In this document: positions 13,612-14,109 of the stretch, in pieces | How the letters are laid out: every line of letters starts with the position of its first letter | Numbering within the stretch: position 1 is the stretch's first letter | NCBI GenBank assembly: GCA_949286405.1 | Contig: CASECH010000172.1 | Location: forward strand, 1-14,109 | Direction: 5' to 3' | DNA: 14,109 nucleotides | Source: an uncultured bacterium | GTDB lineage: Bacteria; Cyanobacteriota; Vampirovibrionia; Gastranaerophilales; Gastranaerophilaceae | The notes under the pieces: model-generated | What the model saw: only the letters and a program-made list of their open reading frames with translations | The model's database searches: none | What the model was told of the DNA's origin: nothing | Translations under genes and position numbers: made by a program

Positions 13612-14109
13612 AACTCTTTTACCTCATAATTATTTCTTATATCATTTAGAATTGTACATTTTTCTCTAAATTCATACATTTCCTTTAAATTTATAGTTGC
13701 GTTCATAGCACCTTCTTTTTGGTCTTTAATTTCAGATATACTATCTCCTTTGTAGTCAATAATTCTTGAATGTCCGATATTCCATTCATCACCTTCTATT
13801 GGACCAGATTGTGTAAGTGCTACCATATAGGTTTGATTTTCAACTGCTCTTGCTCTTGTCATACATTCCCAAGGGATAGGTTTGCTTAGCCCCCAAGCTG
13901 CAGCGTTAATAAAGACATCAGCTCCGGCTTTTCGGTATGCTCTATAAATTTCAGGAAATCTAATATCATAACAAATTGTAAGACCTACGTTTATACCATC
14001 TAAATTTACCATTACAGGAAAATCTCCGACTTTGACATATTTACCTTCGTCTGAGCCGTAGTATGAAAATAGATGGTTTTTTGAATATTTTCCAATTAGT
14101 TTACCTTCT
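13608..14109 (-). CDS. Carbon-nitrogen hydrolase (nitrilase superfamily), 5' end outside the window
   Basis: Partial gene. The frame stays open to the window edge, so the N-terminus with the catalytic Glu is missing and about 166 residues are seen. The catalytic Lys is present in KYSKNHLF (encoded near 14070-14092) and the Cys in LTICYDIRFPE. NAAAWGLSKPIPWECMTRARAVENQTYMVA is the usual nitrilase core that follows. These enzymes use Cys-Glu-Lys to split amides. The KNHLF and CYDIRFPE pattern is closest to Nit2/YafV-like omega-amidases or deaminated-glutathione amidases, but the subfamily is not secure. An internal ATG at 14012 is not the start, because conserved residues lie upstream of it. 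It overlaps the PBP4-like gene by four bases (ATGA). Confidence 0.9.
   Translation of the reverse strand, partial: EGKLIGKYSKNHLFSYYGSDEGKYVKVGDFPVMVNLDGINVGLTICYDIRFPEIYRAYRKAGADVFINAAAWGLSKPIPWECMTRARAVENQTYMVALTQSGPIEGDEWNIGHSRIIDYKGDSISEIKDQKEGAMNATINLKEMYEFREKCTILNDIRNNYEVKEL

Noticed and set aside
1..14109. Mobile elements, CRISPR arrays, toxin-antitoxin or phage-defence genes.
   Set aside because: No transposase, integrase, regularly spaced repeats or defence domains were found in the frames read. The gene content is housekeeping and envelope functions.

Overview
The window is low-G+C bacterial DNA (about one third G+C by eye) holding eleven protein genes, one tRNA and one probable structured RNA. 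There are no insertion sequences, CRISPR arrays or phage genes, so it reads as a chromosomal housekeeping region. Weak or absent Shine-Dalgarno sites at several genes, the AT-rich coding and the general look of the proteins suggest a gut-type Melainabacteria/Vampirovibrionia (Gastranaerophilales-like) genome. That placement is an impression at moderate-to-low confidence, not a database result.

Left part (1-5740, all minus strand). Reading in the direction of transcription, two tandem, overlapping WYL-type regulators are followed by dnaE (replicative DNA polymerase III alpha) and then tRNA-Gly(GCC). The regulators overlap by a few bases and so are probably co-translated. The 57-base gap to dnaE holds no clear terminator.

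Centre (5741-7755, plus strand). A divergent 440-base region has a good sigma70-like promoter, about 300 bases with several long helices, and a strong intrinsic terminator. It is probably an unrecognised non-coding RNA or an attenuating leader. It abuts anmK (anhydro-MurNAc kinase, peptidoglycan recycling), whose own apparent promoter overlaps the terminator and would give a leaderless mRNA. A long imperfect palindrome separates anmK from a small Ala-rich protein of unknown function.

Right-centre (7739-11590, minus strand). A probable four-gene operon encodes a Gfo/Idh/MocA oxidoreductase, a CDP-alcohol phosphatidyltransferase, TrmL and NAD(P)HX dehydratase. A GT2 glycosyltransferase lies upstream. 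The oxidoreductase, phosphatidyltransferase and glycosyltransferase point to envelope glycan and lipid synthesis; TrmL and NnrD are tRNA-modification and metabolite-repair genes.

Right end. A plus-strand gene encodes a small, probably membrane-anchored protein with an excellent RBS and its own terminator. It faces a minus-strand pair, a carbon-nitrogen hydrolase (cut by the window edge) and a PBP4-type D-Ala-D-Ala carboxypeptidase, coupled through an ATGA overlap.

The best candidate for something undescribed is the structured RNA at about 5869-6169. After it come the palindrome at 7329-7414 and the paired, degenerate WYL regulators upstream of dnaE.
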